The notes: generated from the sequence alone by a model not told the origin. Shown: positions 33,031-44,484, counted from the stretch's first letter. The stretch: 64,000 nucleotides of DNA from Pinus tabuliformis (GCA_031772625.1 CM062808.1:145058605-145122604), one strand, 5' to 3'. Translations and numbers: made by a program.

Positions 33031-33119
33031 TACGCATAGTGATAACTTTGGACCCTGTTGAGGGATCATGCTACACTGAGCCTGTACGCGACTATGAAAG
33101 TGAGGACGACTTACACTGA

Positions 33120-33530
33120 ATCTACAAGATAACTGCACGAGAACAAGATAGAGTAAATCCCACCGTGGACGGATGAATTCCATGGGAGCGCAAGAGCTCC
33201 TGTACTTCAGACTCAGATGAGGAGATAGAGCGATGGAAAAATTGCTTACATGAAGTAACCACACTTAATTATAATATGATGATAAGATCACTATGCTGCA
33301 TCTCAATAGAAGTGCAGGACCTGCCCTCTTATGATGGATTAGGTGTGATAGATACCTTCTTGTACATGTTTGAAAAAGAGGTGCCAGAAAAACAATGGTT
33401 CAAAGCTTTGAATTGGGTACTACGTGCTATGCCCACAAGGTGGTGGGGTAGGCAAAGAGAAAACTTTGAATATTGGTGCACCTGTAGGCAGGTGATGCGC
33501 ACATGGTTTGGGAAGCTTAGGGTGTGATTA
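33120..33530 (+). pseudogene. TE-E second gag-like domain
   Basis: It contains YDGLGVIDTFLYMFEKEVP and ALNWVLRAMPTRWWGRQ, matching the second gag-like domain of TE-B (ALKWALCATPIRWWGTH). It sits in the same place, right after protease and an acidic SDEEIERWKN segment. Here it is followed by integrase C-terminal sequence, with no RT. It may take over or supplement capsid function. Confidence 0.55.
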
Positions 33531-33569
33531 ACAGATAACCACACTGGGTGAAATAGTTCATGCGCGCAT

Positions 33570-34310
33570 TTGTCTAGATGGGTGTGGGCATATGAAAAAC
33601 AACCTGTGTGGATGCACATGAGCTTCGTGATGGGAGATATGGTCGAAAAGCATGTGTTGGGGGGGGGAACATGCAAAAGGCTTATCAAGTTGGAACGAAA
33701 TAGTATGAAAAGAATGATCGCGCAGAAGGATACCCAAGAAAAAGCCTATAATGAAGTATGTGAAGCATTGAACAAAGTTTGTAGTGCACAGCAAAGTGAT
33801 TGGGACTTGTGCATACCAGCAATCCTATGGGCTTCTAGGACAACGTTAAAGAGACTAATCAAACAGATGCCTTCCAGGCTAGTTTGTGGGGTGAATGTTG
33901 TGATTTCGATGGAGTATCAAAGGCCTAGTTCGTGCATAGCTACGCTTATGGACGTAAAGGACTGCGCAACCTTGAAAGAAGGGATTTCACAGTTAGAAGA
34001 TATTGTAGAAGAATGCATGGGACCTGATGAAAAAATTCAGCAGAGTGATCTTCAGCTCCAAGAACTCATGAAGGAAAAAATTTGGTTGAGGAATGAAAGC
34101 GCCATGGCGAAAGAGGAAATCAAGAAGCTGGAGGAAGGAGTCAAAAGAGATTTTTTTGATAAAAGGATTATGTTGGTAAAAAAGGGTGCGCGTGATAAAT
34201 TGGGAGACTACCACCGAGGGTTGGTCAATTTAATGCCTTGGATTGAACCACATATTACTAAGGGGCTCATAAATGATGGCATGATGCAAAGGGTAAAATG
34301 CGCGATATAG
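33570..34310 (+). pseudogene. TE-E gag-2/integrase C-terminus join
   Basis: An open frame of 246 codons. Its first 55 residues are related to a TE-F stretch around YGETPAWMHMN. From EVCEALNKVCSAQQSDWDL onward it matches the integrase C-terminal region ([14 protein letters not shown]...GDWDL). After that it becomes Glu/Lys-rich and coiled-coil-like. The RT-RNase H-integrase core segment, about 2.4 kb in TE-B, is absent. TE-F has the same join, so the deletion predates both copies. Confidence 0.6.
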
Positions 34311-34883
34311 GTATTGAAATCAAAAGTTGAACATTCCCCAAAAAAAGTAGAAGATGACCGAATCGAGCCATATACAAGTGGTGCAGCCACCTGAATAACT
34401 GTAGGAGGAACAATCTTAGTGCTTCAGGCAGTTGGAAGGAGGCGCGAGACTATAAACTACTATTTCCGAGAGGTACATGATGAAGGGGCTGCACACAGGA
34501 ATGAAGTGTCACAAGGTCCGCAACAGCGCAAGGGTACCTGCGCTGCTGTGCGGGTTGGCTGGAAAGTGACTGTTACAGTCACTATTCATGATGTGATGCT
34601 TCGGTTGAGACCAAATGGAGCGAGCAGCAGATAGTTAAAGCAGAATTTATGGACAAAATTTGGGAAAATTTGTCGTCAAGAGAGCATTAATGAATCGGAT
34701 TTGGGGGGAACGGTCCAATTCGAATTCAAAAGAAGCTATAAATTAAAAAGGGTTTTCCAATAGTAAAAAATTGGTCTATTGAGAATTGCATTGCTGAGTA
34801 TACTGAGCTGAGACCTGTTTAACCTGCTGAGAGTGTTGTTTGAGCAACTAATTACGCAGTTGAGAGTTTTCTAGACCAGCAAT
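34311..34883 (+). other. TE-E spacer before the extra ORF
   Basis: Sequence after the integrase remnant has recognisable pieces of the TE-B 3' internal region (GGAGGCGCGAGACTATAAAC against GGTCGCGGGACTATAAAC). From about 34730 it turns AT-rich with a TATA-like TATAAATTAAAAAGG, then a leader up to the ATG at 34884. This could be the extra ORF's own promoter and leader. Confidence 0.4.
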
Positions 34884-35249
34884 ATGGCAATGTCTAGAGA
34901 AGCCAGAGAAATCACAAAAATGACTGTCGAAGAAGCCACACAGGCCATGACCATCGGAGATGCCCCTCAGAGTGCCGAGCTTTTTGGGGAAATCCCTAAA
35001 TCCTTGCGCACACCGAAACCGAAGAAAGATAAACAATCCCTGATTCTGGTACATGTGTCCTTGTGAAAGTCGTTGCGCACCAAATTGACCATGGAGGAAA
35101 AGGGAAAGCGGTTACTCTGGACACTGATGAGGAGGAAGAAGACTCAAGGGATATCATAATAGAAGAAGGTGAGGATGAGGGCATGGAGGAAGAAACCAAG
35201 GGCATGGCTCCTCTAACCAAGTTTCCCGCATACGTTCATCCGCGGAAGG
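34884..35249 (+). pseudogene. TE-E extra ORF, N-terminal fragment
   Basis: The ATG at 34884 (CAATATGGCAATG context) opens a frame with SREAREITKMTVEEATQAM. A frameshift near 35065 moves to a second frame rich in Asp/Glu (LDTDEEEEDSRDIIIEEGED). This frame runs into TE-F at 35250, and after removal of TE-F and one copy of GAAGG it continues in frame at 41801. No N-terminal domain was recognised. Confidence 0.55.
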
Positions 35250-35927
35250 TGTTGGCTTGTTGGGGCATGACCTAAGTTCAGAGTTAAATAGTGAAACAAA
35301 TCCCTGTACTACTGGCCCATTCGGAAACAATCCGCGAAGCACGAACTGAGGTCTCACCCGAAGTAGTATGGGAGAGTGCTGGAACTAGGTTTCTGCACCC
35401 TTGAGATGTCTGAGGGGATGGCTGGATCCAACTGTTAGGGTCTTCATGAAGGATGCTTCATGCACTTCTCAGGCCTTCGTGCCCTGTTATACTGCCTTTG
35501 TGTAGCCCTAACCAAGGGTCCGCGGAGCTTCCGCACTTTTTGGACAACGCCCTACGCTATTCCCTGACTTATCTTCTTATATTAGTTAATTATTCCCATG
35601 TAGATGGATGTTTTACGGTTTGTACTTATTCAACACATTCATATAAGTGCGCGCATGTAAATAAATAGTAAACTCGCAATTTACACCAGATCATACGTTA
35701 AAACAAGAAAAGATACACAGTAATATAGTAAACTTATCTTTATTTATTCTTCCAACGGTTACAAACTCGACCTGCCCTACGCACTCAGCTGCAGGGGTTT
35801 GTGCACTTAGCTGCAGACTACTAGGCCTCTACACACTTAGCTATAGAGCCTCCTCCTACTCTACGACCCAAAGAAACTTTACAATTTTACTCAAGCACTT
35901 AGACTCATCCTCCAACTTCCATTCTCC
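35250..35927 (-). repeat. TE-F 3' LTR, truncated
   Basis: It matches 40901-41520 collinearly from TGTTGGCTTG to CTTCCATTCT at about 35927, then diverges into internal sequence. About 255 bases that would hold U3, the palindrome and TATA are gone. Confidence 0.8.
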
Positions 35928-36499
35928 AGCATTTTGACTTCCGCTTCCGCCATAACGCTCTTCTTCTGTAATCACATCCTTTCTTTCATAAGTTCCTGGA
36001 GCCTAAGATTATTTTTTTGAATATCTTCATACGATCCCACACGTTCTTATTTCATTTCTTCTAACTGCGCGGTCCCTCCTTTTAGGGGCACGTCGACCCT
36101 TCCTATCCCACAACGCTACTATGTGCGGACTAGGCCTGCGGTGTTCTTCTAGGAGTACAGTGGTTACTCCACAACCTAGCCTTGTCAGTTTCTTGCATGT
36201 CGCTCTATACGCCCATAGGACTATTGGTACGCGTAGGTCCCAATCACTTTGTTGTATGCTACATACCTTGTTCAAAGCTTCGCACACTTCGCTAAATGCT
36301 TCTATATGGTTAACCATTTGTGCGCTTACCTTATATTTACTCTGTTGTTACCAATTGAGGAGCTTTTTAAATTTCTGCCCCCCAACACAGACTTATTGAC
36401 CATATCAATCAACATGCAGTTCATGTGCATCCACGCAGGTGTTTCTCCATATGCTCGTACCCGTCTGGATAGATGCGCATGCGGACCCTCCTGTCCATA
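35928..36499 (-). pseudogene. TE-F gag-2/integrase C-terminus join
   Basis: An open block at 36317-36027 reads EAFSEVCEALNKVCSIQQSD, then WDLRVPIVLWAYRATCKKL, the integrase C-terminal region. It is preceded directly by the AYGETPAWMHMN segment of the gag-2 side, the same join as in TE-E. The sequence then becomes charged and runs into the truncated LTR at 35927. Confidence 0.6.
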
Positions 36500-36990
36500 A
36501 TAATTTTCTTTTAATCACATTTGCGGTTTCCCAAACTGTGCACGCATCATTCTCCTACATGCGCGCCAGTCCCCAAAGCTACCCTAGTGTGTACCCCACC
36601 ACCTTGCAGGAGTAGCACGCAGTAAACATTTTAATGCTTCGAAGCACTATTGTTCCAGCACGTCCCTTTAAAACCTATTCAGGAAGACATATACCTCGCT
36701 TAACCCATCATACATAGGTGATCCCTTACTTCCGATGATACGCAGTGCAACGATCTCATCATCATGTTACATTTCAGCGTGGTTACCTCATGTAACCATT
36801 TCTTCCAACATTCGATCTCCTCATCAAAATCCAATGTACAAGAGCTTTTGCATTCCCAGGAGATTCTTCCATCCACGGTTGGGTTCACCCAGCCTTATTC
36901 TCACGCAATTATCTTGTAGATGAAATCGAGATCGTCATCGCTCTCATAGTCACGCACTAGCTCCATGTAATGTGATCCTTCTGTAGGGTC
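36500..36990 (-). pseudogene. TE-F second gag-like domain
   Basis: It contains NPTVDGRISWECKSSCTLDF, EIECWKKWLHEVTTL and MMMRSLHCVSSEVRDH, which match the start of the second gag-like domain in TE-B and TE-E. The next segment toward 36500 matches TE-E past the WWG block, with frame breaks. Confidence 0.5.
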
Positions 36991-37020
36991 CAACGGTACA
37001 ACTACGCACAGAGACTTGTT

Positions 37021-37340
37021 CTAAAAAATGATCTTGTGCTTCTTTAGATTTATTACCCCATTCATGTCAGTGGCCCAATCTATCCCTAATAGCGCAGGGT
37101 AGATATTACTATCATCAACAATCTCTATTACTTCAAAGTCTATGAGCGTGCTTGCTCCCTCGATATCTATAGTGACTCCCTGTAATCTTCCATCAGTAGG
37201 ATTTTCTGCTGGTTTTCCATTCGCAGCTGGATAGGGGACCATTGTAGTGTAGGCTTCCCCATGCGCTCCCATGTTTTCTTTGGCAGAACGTTCGCATCTG
37301 ATCTCAAGTCTAGAATCACTTGATCCATCTCATATTATCC
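37021..37340 (-). pseudogene. TE-F protease
   Basis: The active-site block VILDLRSDANVLP has Gly changed to Arg in DLGS, so it is inactive. The second half is open from 37272: GRLQGVTIDIEGASTLIDFE and YPALLGIDWATDMNGVINL, the best-preserved copy of this signature in the window. Confidence 0.7.
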
Positions 37341-37402
37341 AATCTGCGTGGTCAATCACATTTCTCTTCCTGTCCTCGTCACATCTTTTCCAACCTTCTT
37401 GA

Positions 37403-38344
37403 CTACGCATGGTTCACCTGGTGCAGTCCCAACACATCGATTTCCTGTAGTCTTTTTACAGCCTTACTATCGCGTAGAAAATTCATGCATGTCTCCAGGA
37501 ATGTTGTGAGCATTGATGGGTCCATTTTCGACTCTGGTCTGTCTTTTCTTCCTAAAGTGGAGGCATCAACGAAGCTGTCCCTAGCTTCCATGAAGGTTTC
37601 CTTAGCACGTTCTAAATCAAACTCTGGTTCTTTCATGGGAGCCTTGCGAACCCAGGTACTCTCTTCAGGTTGTTGGCCCTTATCATCCCCGGTCGTAATT
37701 CCACTCTGGAGCACCATATTTATGTTGGGGTCTTCCTCACGTGGCTCGTACCTCATCATCTATAGGTTCTGAGTCAGGGGAGGTTGGAGTGCTCCCTTAT
37801 TGAGTAACCTCACAATTAGTGTGGGACAGTCCTCCATATCATGATCAAACAATGTACAATACAAGCATGAGGGACGCATTGGATTTGTACAATCACAGGA
37901 ATAACTTCCTGACCCTCTGCAATTGTAACATATGAGCTATCCCCGACCTCTTCCAGGTCCTCCTCCACCTTGGCCTCATCCATGCCCCTGAAATCTAGTT
38001 CGTCCCATCCCCGTGTTTTGGTCAAGGAGCTGCATTTCGGCCTAGACCCGTTTGGCAGGAGTCCTATTCATAATTAGCTCATAACTTCTACAGGTGCACT
38101 CATCATGTCCTACTGACCTACAGAAGTTATAGAACAACTGCTATGAATTCTGCATATACTTCTGCAATAAGTGGTAGTTTTATGTGGCATGCTTTCCTCA
38201 TATTTGACAAATCGTGCACCATAATGCAAGTGTCATGATAGGTCTTGCTTGTACCTTTGGTCTCAATGGCATTAGTCCCCCTCCCGTGAGGTAATTCGCG
38301 AACATCGGGAAATGGTCCTTGTCATGTCCCTGACCCTTGCGTTT
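37403..38344 (-). pseudogene. TE-F gag zinc-knuckle region and linker
   Basis: Gag resumes after TE-X with the first knuckle decayed (CIKRKGQGHDKDHF), the second CYNCRGSGSYSCDC with Tyr for His, and the third intact, CLYCTLFDHDMEDC. The linker is open over 118 codons (37759-37403), with EFDLERAKETFMEARDSF and SMLTTFLETCMNFL, matching TE-B 11853-12000. Confidence 0.7.
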
Positions 38345-39604
38345 TATGCACCATACTTCTTCACGCTGCTAAATGGAGACCCTTTCCCGGGCAAATTGAA
38401 TGGCAATCGATTAAAGCCATACACGGGTGGCCCGACTATCTGACTAACTGACAGAGGCATAGTCTTCGCACTCCAAGTAGCTAGAAGAAGGCGCAGGACT
38501 CTAAACAAATACAGGGGCTCTAGACACAGTTCCAGAGAGGCACTTCTGACATTGAGGTCACGGAGCAGCAGGTGCAGCAGATCCAACAAGCAGCAGCTCA
38601 GTGCGCTGCCCACCTTGCAACAGGATGAGCGAAGTTAGAGGGAATCTGCCCAAAGATCTCTGTGCTGACAGAGTGACTTGAGGTTGAGTCATGATGTTTG
38701 TGTTGGGGGCCTATTGGGCATGGAATCCCCCCCGAGGCATGTTTTGGGGCTTAAGGCCCAAGTTTTGACCAAGTCTTTTGTAAAAGCTCCGCGAATTGTG
38801 GGCGCGGAGTGCGAAGTTATAATAGAGTCATAGGGTTGTCCACCCTAAGCTTTTGTAATGTAATGTCAGCTTGATAGATCTACCCATGTTCCACAAACCA
38901 TGGGATTGTATAAATAGAACAAGGCTCTAAGTTGTAGAAAAAATGAAGTTGGAGGATGAGTCTAAGTGCTTGAGTAAAAGTGTAAAGCGTCTTTGGGTCG
39001 TAGAGTAGGAGAAGGCTCTGCAGCTGAGTGTGCAGATGCCTAGTAGTTTGCAGTTGAGTTTGTGGACCCCTGCAGCTAAGTGCGTAGGGCAGGCCGAGTC
39101 TGTAACTGTTGGAAGAATAAATAAAGAGAGGTTTACTATATTACTGTGTATCTTTTCCTGTTTTAATGTATGATCTGGTGTAAATTGCGAGTTTACTATT
39201 TATTTACATGCACGCACTTATATGAATGTGTTGAATAATTACAAATCGTAAAACATCCATCTATGCAGGAATAATTATCTAATATAAGAAGATAAGTTAG
39301 GGAATAGTGCAAGGCACTGTCCAAACAGCGCGGAAGCTCCACACCCCTCGGTTAGGGCTTCGTGATGGCAGTATAACAGGGTACGAACGCTGAGATGTGC
39401 ATGAAGCATCCTACGTAAAGGTCTTAACAATTGGATCTAGCCATCCCCTCAAACATCTCAAGGGTGCGGAAACCTGGTTCGAGCACCCTCCCATACTACT
39501 TCGTGTGAGACCTCAGTTCGCGCTCCGCATACTATTGCTGAAAGGGCCAATAGTACAGGGATTTGTTTGGATTTTTAACTCTGAACCTAGTTATTTACTG
39601 CATG
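38345..39604 (+). mobile_element. TE-X: plus-oriented 3' fragment with LTR inside TE-F gag
   Basis: It contains the end of an integrase (PFPGKLNGNRLKPYTGG), a short 3' internal region, the hairpin GTGACTT...GAGTCAT at 38673-38692, the GTGTTGGGGGC tract and an LTR from 38712 (TATTGGGCATGG) with TATAAATAG near 38909. The LTR is cut at about 39600, shortly before its expected end. Both ends are truncated and about 75 bases of TE-F gag are missing at the site, so it arose by rearrangement or a truncated insertion, not a clean transposition. It has no extra ORF, as in TE-B. Confidence 0.65.
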
Positions 39605-40856
39605 TGAATCTATTGAACTCCTAGGTTAGGATCCTATATTGGGGTTTCATGCAGCCTCATCATGGTCTCTAATGCTTCGACTTGAGTTGTTATTATTTGA
39701 TGTGATAGCGCATTCCTCAGATGCAGTGCTAGTGATGCTACAAATCATGTGAGGTGTTGTCCATCTGTTAGAGCCATGTTGGCTTCACAGATCATACATT
39801 TTAGCCTTTGATCCAACTCCTGAGGAGTCTCACCTGGTATCATCGTGATTTATTTGAATCTAATTATAGACTACGTTTCTGATTTTGGTGTGCTAAACTC
39901 CTTCGTTAGCACAGTTTTAACCTCCGTGATTTCAGCATTCGGATGATCACTCGAGTGCTTAATGTACCAAGTTAATGCATGATCCTGCAAGGTGATAACC
40001 AATGTAGCTTTCTTGATAGCATCATCTGTCACTCCTTATGCTTCCCATACAACTTTTACCATGAACAAAAACTGGTTTGGATCTTCATTTCCGACTCTTT
40101 TGAACAACAACAACTTCATTGAGCTCGTCATATTACAGCGTGGTGGTGGAGGAGGTGCGGTGGGCGAGGATGGAGGTGATGGTGGCGAGATTGGCGGCGG
40201 TGTGGGTGGAGGTGGTATGCGCGGAATCCTCTATCTTATCAAGTTGATCGCACTGTGTGGGGAGACCTACATGAGCTCTTCTTTGTCCTTTCGTGGAGGT
40301 GAGATCATGGGGCCATTTTCTAGCTCCGCACTTCCTTCGTTTTTTTAAATTCTTCCACTTCGCATAGCCCCAAACGTCAATGTAACCGCATAATCGTTTT
40401 TTCACACAATAGCATTTTAATCCAGGTGTTCAAATACATAACGTACTTACCTCACGATCCTTTGAGAAAACATCGCTCTGCCTCGCTGTAGCTGACTGAA
40501 GTGTCTACCAGGAACTCAGTAATGAATCCTCCTATAATTTGATCGAGCTAATGATTAACAACCCACGCGATCTTATCCTTTGATTTTTCCAACCTTCTTA
40601 CCAACTCTGGGGTCCACACAATAGGATTATCAAGCTTTCTCCTTCCTTGGCTATCTGCTAGCTTCGCGATCCACTCATATATCTCAGCGAGGAACGACAT
40701 GAAGAAAATTTCGTGGATCTCTGTATACAAGTAGCAGTCTAACCACTCCTCTTTGGTCAGCTGTGGATTCCTATTTTCTTGTGTCACGAACTTGTGAATT
40801 TTTTTGTCAATCCAGCCTTCGATTTCCTTCTTAGTTGGATTCCAACGATGCGACAT
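39605..40856 (-). pseudogene. TE-F gag N-terminus, polyproline linker and core
   Basis: The gag start MSHRWNPTKKEIEGW at 40856 is open to 40548, including TEIHEIFFMSFLAEIYEW. A Pro-rich linker lies at about 40130-40215 and gives the plus strand its striking GGTGG repeats. The core follows (DPNQFLFMVKVVW, LQDHALTWYIKHSSDHPN, ITMIPGETPQELDQRLK). It stops near 39605, where TE-X begins. Confidence 0.7.
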
Positions 40857-40873
40857 CAGAAATCTATTATGAA

Positions 40874-40898
40874 GATCTCGGTCCCAGAAATAGAACCA
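40874..40898 (-). other. TE-F primer-binding site
   Basis: Two bases inside the LTR, the minus strand reads TGGTTCTATTTCTGGGACC. It corresponds to the TE-B site with several substitutions in the middle, so it is probably a decayed version of the same tRNA site. Confidence 0.55.
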
Positions 40899-40900
40899 TT

Positions 40901-41795
40901 TGTTGGCTTGTTGGGGCCTGACCCAGGTTCAAAATTAAATAGCCAAACAAATCCCTGTACTACTGGCCCTTTCGGCAACAGTCCGTGGAGCGCGAACTGA
41001 GGTCTCACCCGACGTAGCATGGGAGGGTGCTGGAACCAGGTTTCTGCACCCTTGAGATGTCTGAGTGGATGGCTAGATCCAAATGTTAGGGCCTTCACAC
41101 AGGATGCTTTGTGTACTTCTCAAGCCTTCATGCCTTGTTATACTACCTTCGCGTAACTGTAACCAAGGGGCCCAGAGCTTCTGTGCTATTTGGACAATGC
41201 CCTGCAATATTCCCTGACTTATCTTATTATATTGGTTAATTATTCCTGCGTAGATGGATGTTTTATGGTTTGTACTTATTCAACAAATCATATAAGTGCG
41301 CACATGTAAATAAATAGTAAACTCACAATTTAAACCAGATCATATATTAAAACAAGAAAAGATACACAGTAATATAGTAAACTTCTCTTTATTTATTCTT
41401 CCAACAATTATAGACTCGACCTGCCCTACACACTTAGTTGCATACTACTAGGCCTTTGTGCACTCAGCTATAGAGCCTTCTCCTACTGTACCACCCAAAT
41501 ATCCTTTACACTTTTATTGAAGCACTTAGACTCATCCTCCAACTTCCATTCTTCATCAACTTTTTCCTTTTACAACCTAGAACCTTGCTCTATTTATACA
41601 ATCCCATGGTCTGTGGACCATGGGTGGGTCTATTAAGCCGACATTACATTACAAAAACTTAGGGTGGAAAACCCTATGACTCTATTATTACTTCGTGCTC
41701 TGCGCCCGCAATTCGTGTAGCTTTAACAAAAGACTTGGTCAAAACTTGGGCTTTAAGCCCCAAAACATGCTTTGGGGGGAATTCCATGCCCAACA
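40901..41795 (-). repeat. TE-F 5' LTR
   Basis: A complete 895-bp LTR. On the plus strand it begins TGTTGGCTTG and ends ATGCCCAACA. The inverted repeat CCCATGGTC...GACCATGGG lies at 41602-41623 and the TATA box, as CTATTTATA on the plus strand, at 41589-41597. Confidence 0.9.
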
Positions 41796-41800
41796 GAAGG

Positions 41801-42960
41801 GGAAGGAAAAGGTGCCGAAGGACCGCGATGAGAGCAAGATTTTTCTGCAGACTTTTCTTCTCCCAGATGATATCGTTTTCGAAGGCACGCACCTGGGACG
41901 GGTGCCGAGTATGAAATTCAAAGATTGGGATCTTGCCAACCATAAGAAATTCCCTCACTTGAATACTACGCAGGTCATGAAGCCAAAGCAGAACACTGTA
42001 GTAGGAGTCATAGAGTTGGATCCCCACAAGTGGTTACGCGGAGTCGAAAAGGCAAGGTTGTTGAACCTACTCTGGGTGACACATTACCATCGTGCCCCAG
42101 TGACTATCTTCATCATTAGGCAACTGCTCTGCCTAGTTCATGGGGTTTTTATGCCTGGAGGAGCCCATCCCCATCACAGACCACCTAATCCATCGAATTA
42201 CCTGACTCCCATGTAAAGGATAAGGCCTTGCAGACATTTCAGATGGTAAAAGCAGTGACTTGGCCATCGCAGGGGCCATGAAAAAGAAATATAAGCTGGT
42301 AAAGAAGAAAAGGGGTTACGTGATATCCAGTATCAACAACAAAGAAGTCAAGGTTGCGACTCAAATACCGACGGGTAAGGTTATGCGGAAGTGCCACGCG
42401 AATGAGGTACCTGCGCTGGCGATCGCACTTGTCGAGCAGTGCGCAAAGGGGGTCTAGTTTAACTGGTCCGAATTTTTGTGCAACGAATTCCTGGAGAACT
42501 GCCGTGAGGCACAGGAACAAGGGAAAACATTCCACTATTCATGGCTTCTATTGTCCATAGTGCTAGTGGTTGGAGAATTTCCTGAGGTCAGCCAATTCCT
42601 TGCGATTGACAGAGATCTCTCAGAGGCCACGAAGTACGCTTCGTTGTGGGCTACTAAACCCGCACACCGAGACCGCGATAGTAAAATATTTTGGGTGTTC
42701 ATGGAGATGAACATCAGGATGGGGATTAACCACAGACCATGGTTATCATCCACTTTCTACAATAGCCTATGAAGTTTCACAAAGTTTAAAGCGGACTTCC
42801 ATCACATTTACCTTAGGGCGCGCAAGGACCCTGCAAATAAGTGGCATGAACTACTATATATGGCCAACGAAAACATGATCTTCAAGATACTTGATGTGTG
42901 GCCACCAGAATGGCTGCTCCAGATGTCTCCGAGTTGGGATCAGAGAAGTATTTTGCATAG
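41801..42960 (+). pseudogene. TE-E extra ORF, central domain
   Basis: It resumes in frame after TE-F. Blocks include LLPDDIVFEGTHLGRVP, VIELDPHKWLRGVEKARLL, THYHRAPVTIFIIRQLL, then after a frame shift MKKKYKLVKKKRGYVISS, VEQCAKGV*FNWSEFLC, AQEQGKTFHYSWLLLSIVL and MNIRMGINHRP. The second half is shared with TE-C. A core followed by a coiled-coil tail resembles P1-P3, though residue identity with them is low. A putative plant transposon/plant mobile-like domain is my best guess and is unverified. Confidence 0.55.
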
Positions 42961-44480
42961 AAAAATAAGGAAGAGGCTAAACTGTGAGTGGTGTAGCTAG
43001 CAGAGAAACAAAGAAAAGAGGTAGCAGCTGCAAAGGCGTATGAGGCACGGGACGCTGTGCAGACAATAGGTAAACATGATAAGGTCACAGTGGAAGCACA
43101 GAAGGTAGTAGCAATAGAGCGCAAGGGACGGAAGTCGCCTTCACCTAAGCAGGAGCAAGAGCTAGAAATAGAGGTAGAGGAGGGCGGCGTGGACCCTTAG
43201 ACAACGTTGACACTATTGAAGCGTAAGTGCCCAAGAGAGCAGAGGGGGCTGCACAAGAAGGTGAAATCCTCTAAGTTGTCTATTGACCCGATCACCCTTA
43301 CTGAGGAGGATATGCATGATATAGGCGAGGCGGTGCGTGACATCACCATGAAGGCCCTCCAGTAGTTTTTGGAGGAGAAACGACTTGTGTTGGGGGCCCT
43401 TCGGTCGCACATTCAGGAATTGTAGGTTCACATTCCTTAGGCTGGTATGCTCTTGACTAGCCTCATAGTAGGTACGGCTACAGCCGATGAAATACTACAC
43501 ACTCACACAACCAATACAGTAGTGCTACCAGAGGGGGCACTGGTTACAACAAATGAGGCTAACAAGCTTATGGTTAGTGTGTTGAAAGGCATCGGGATAA
43601 ACATGGCTGCACTCCCTTGGGAGACACTCTACATCCTGTACGATGGGATTACTGTGGAACTAGAGGCTAGGGAGAGCCGCACATTGCAGTGTTGAGTGAG
43701 AAAAGGATCAACATGGAGCAATTGAGCTTGCAACACGACGAGGTTGTATCCTAGACTAGGCAGATGATGTAGATAATCGAAGAATCTTGCCAGATGGTCC
43801 CTGAGTTGGCCATCCCAACAGAGGCACCCGTAGAGGCGCGCGTCCAGAGATTAGTAGTAGGGGTGTGTGAGGCACAAGATGAGATGGCCAAGGTTCAAAT
43901 ATATCTGAACCTTTAAATGGAAAAGCTACGATCGAAGGTGCAACCTTCAACTCCTCCAGAGGTAAGGGAACAACGCACGAGTTCCATTACAACAGGGATG
44001 GAGGAGATCAGCAGTGCAGTGATGGACTGCACTAGAATGTTGGAAGAATCATTAAAGGTCCTCACTTCTCTGCAAGAAGACCCGAACATATAGCACTTGG
44101 AGATAGAGGTGCGCGAGCTGCAACAATAGTATGATGACATAAAAGGGACTGCACAGGCGGTGGCCCTCACACAGAGGATTGCGCGAATGCAATAAGCCAA
44201 AGCGCTTAAGGAGCAAGTAGACGCAGCGTGACACAAAGAAGCAGTTTTGAAGGTGTGTGTTTAGCCTTGGATCGATGAAGCCTTCGCAATCACAGCAACA
44301 ATTAAAGGCAAGCTTGCATAGATGCAAGGGACACAGGAACAAATATAAGGAGCAGTTCCGACACCGCGGTCTCAAAACAATGCATATAGGAGATACAACG
44401 GGCAACAACTTAGTGTGTTGTCAAGTTCACAGTATTCCAAACAGAGTTGGGAGGTCTCCACGTGAACATCTCCGCACCAA
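42961..44480 (+). pseudogene. TE-E extra ORF, C-terminal coiled-coil region
   Basis: A Lys/Glu/Ala-rich segment (EKQRKEVAAAKAYEARDAV) is followed by EEDMHDIGEAVRDITMKALQ and the well-conserved ALPWETLYILYDGITVELEA. A long coiled coil then runs nearly to the 3' hairpin. Nearly all interrupting stops are TAG. It aligns along its length with TE-C 28246-29610, so two independent copies kept the whole ORF. Confidence 0.55.
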
Positions 44481-44484
44481 GTGA

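Larger units (their letters stand above)
35250..41795 (-). mobile_element. TE-F: minus-strand RT-less derivative inserted in TE-E
   Basis: The full LTR is at 40901-41795, and a partial LTR at 35250-35927 lacks its U3 start. Direct repeats GAAGG flank the whole (35245-35249, 41796-41800). On the minus strand the order is LTR, primer site, gag N-terminus, polyproline linker, gag core, three zinc knuckles, protease, second gag-like domain and a short integrase C-terminus. RT, RNase H and the integrase core are missing. A deletion removed the internal 3' end, polypurine tract and U3. The plus-strand fragment TE-X breaks gag. Removing TE-F restores the reading frame of the TE-E ORF. Confidence 0.85.

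Noticed and set aside
40130-40215. G-rich strand as a regulatory G-quadruplex
   Set aside because: The G-runs are the complement of the codons of the conserved gag polyproline linker, also present in TE-B; coding explains them.
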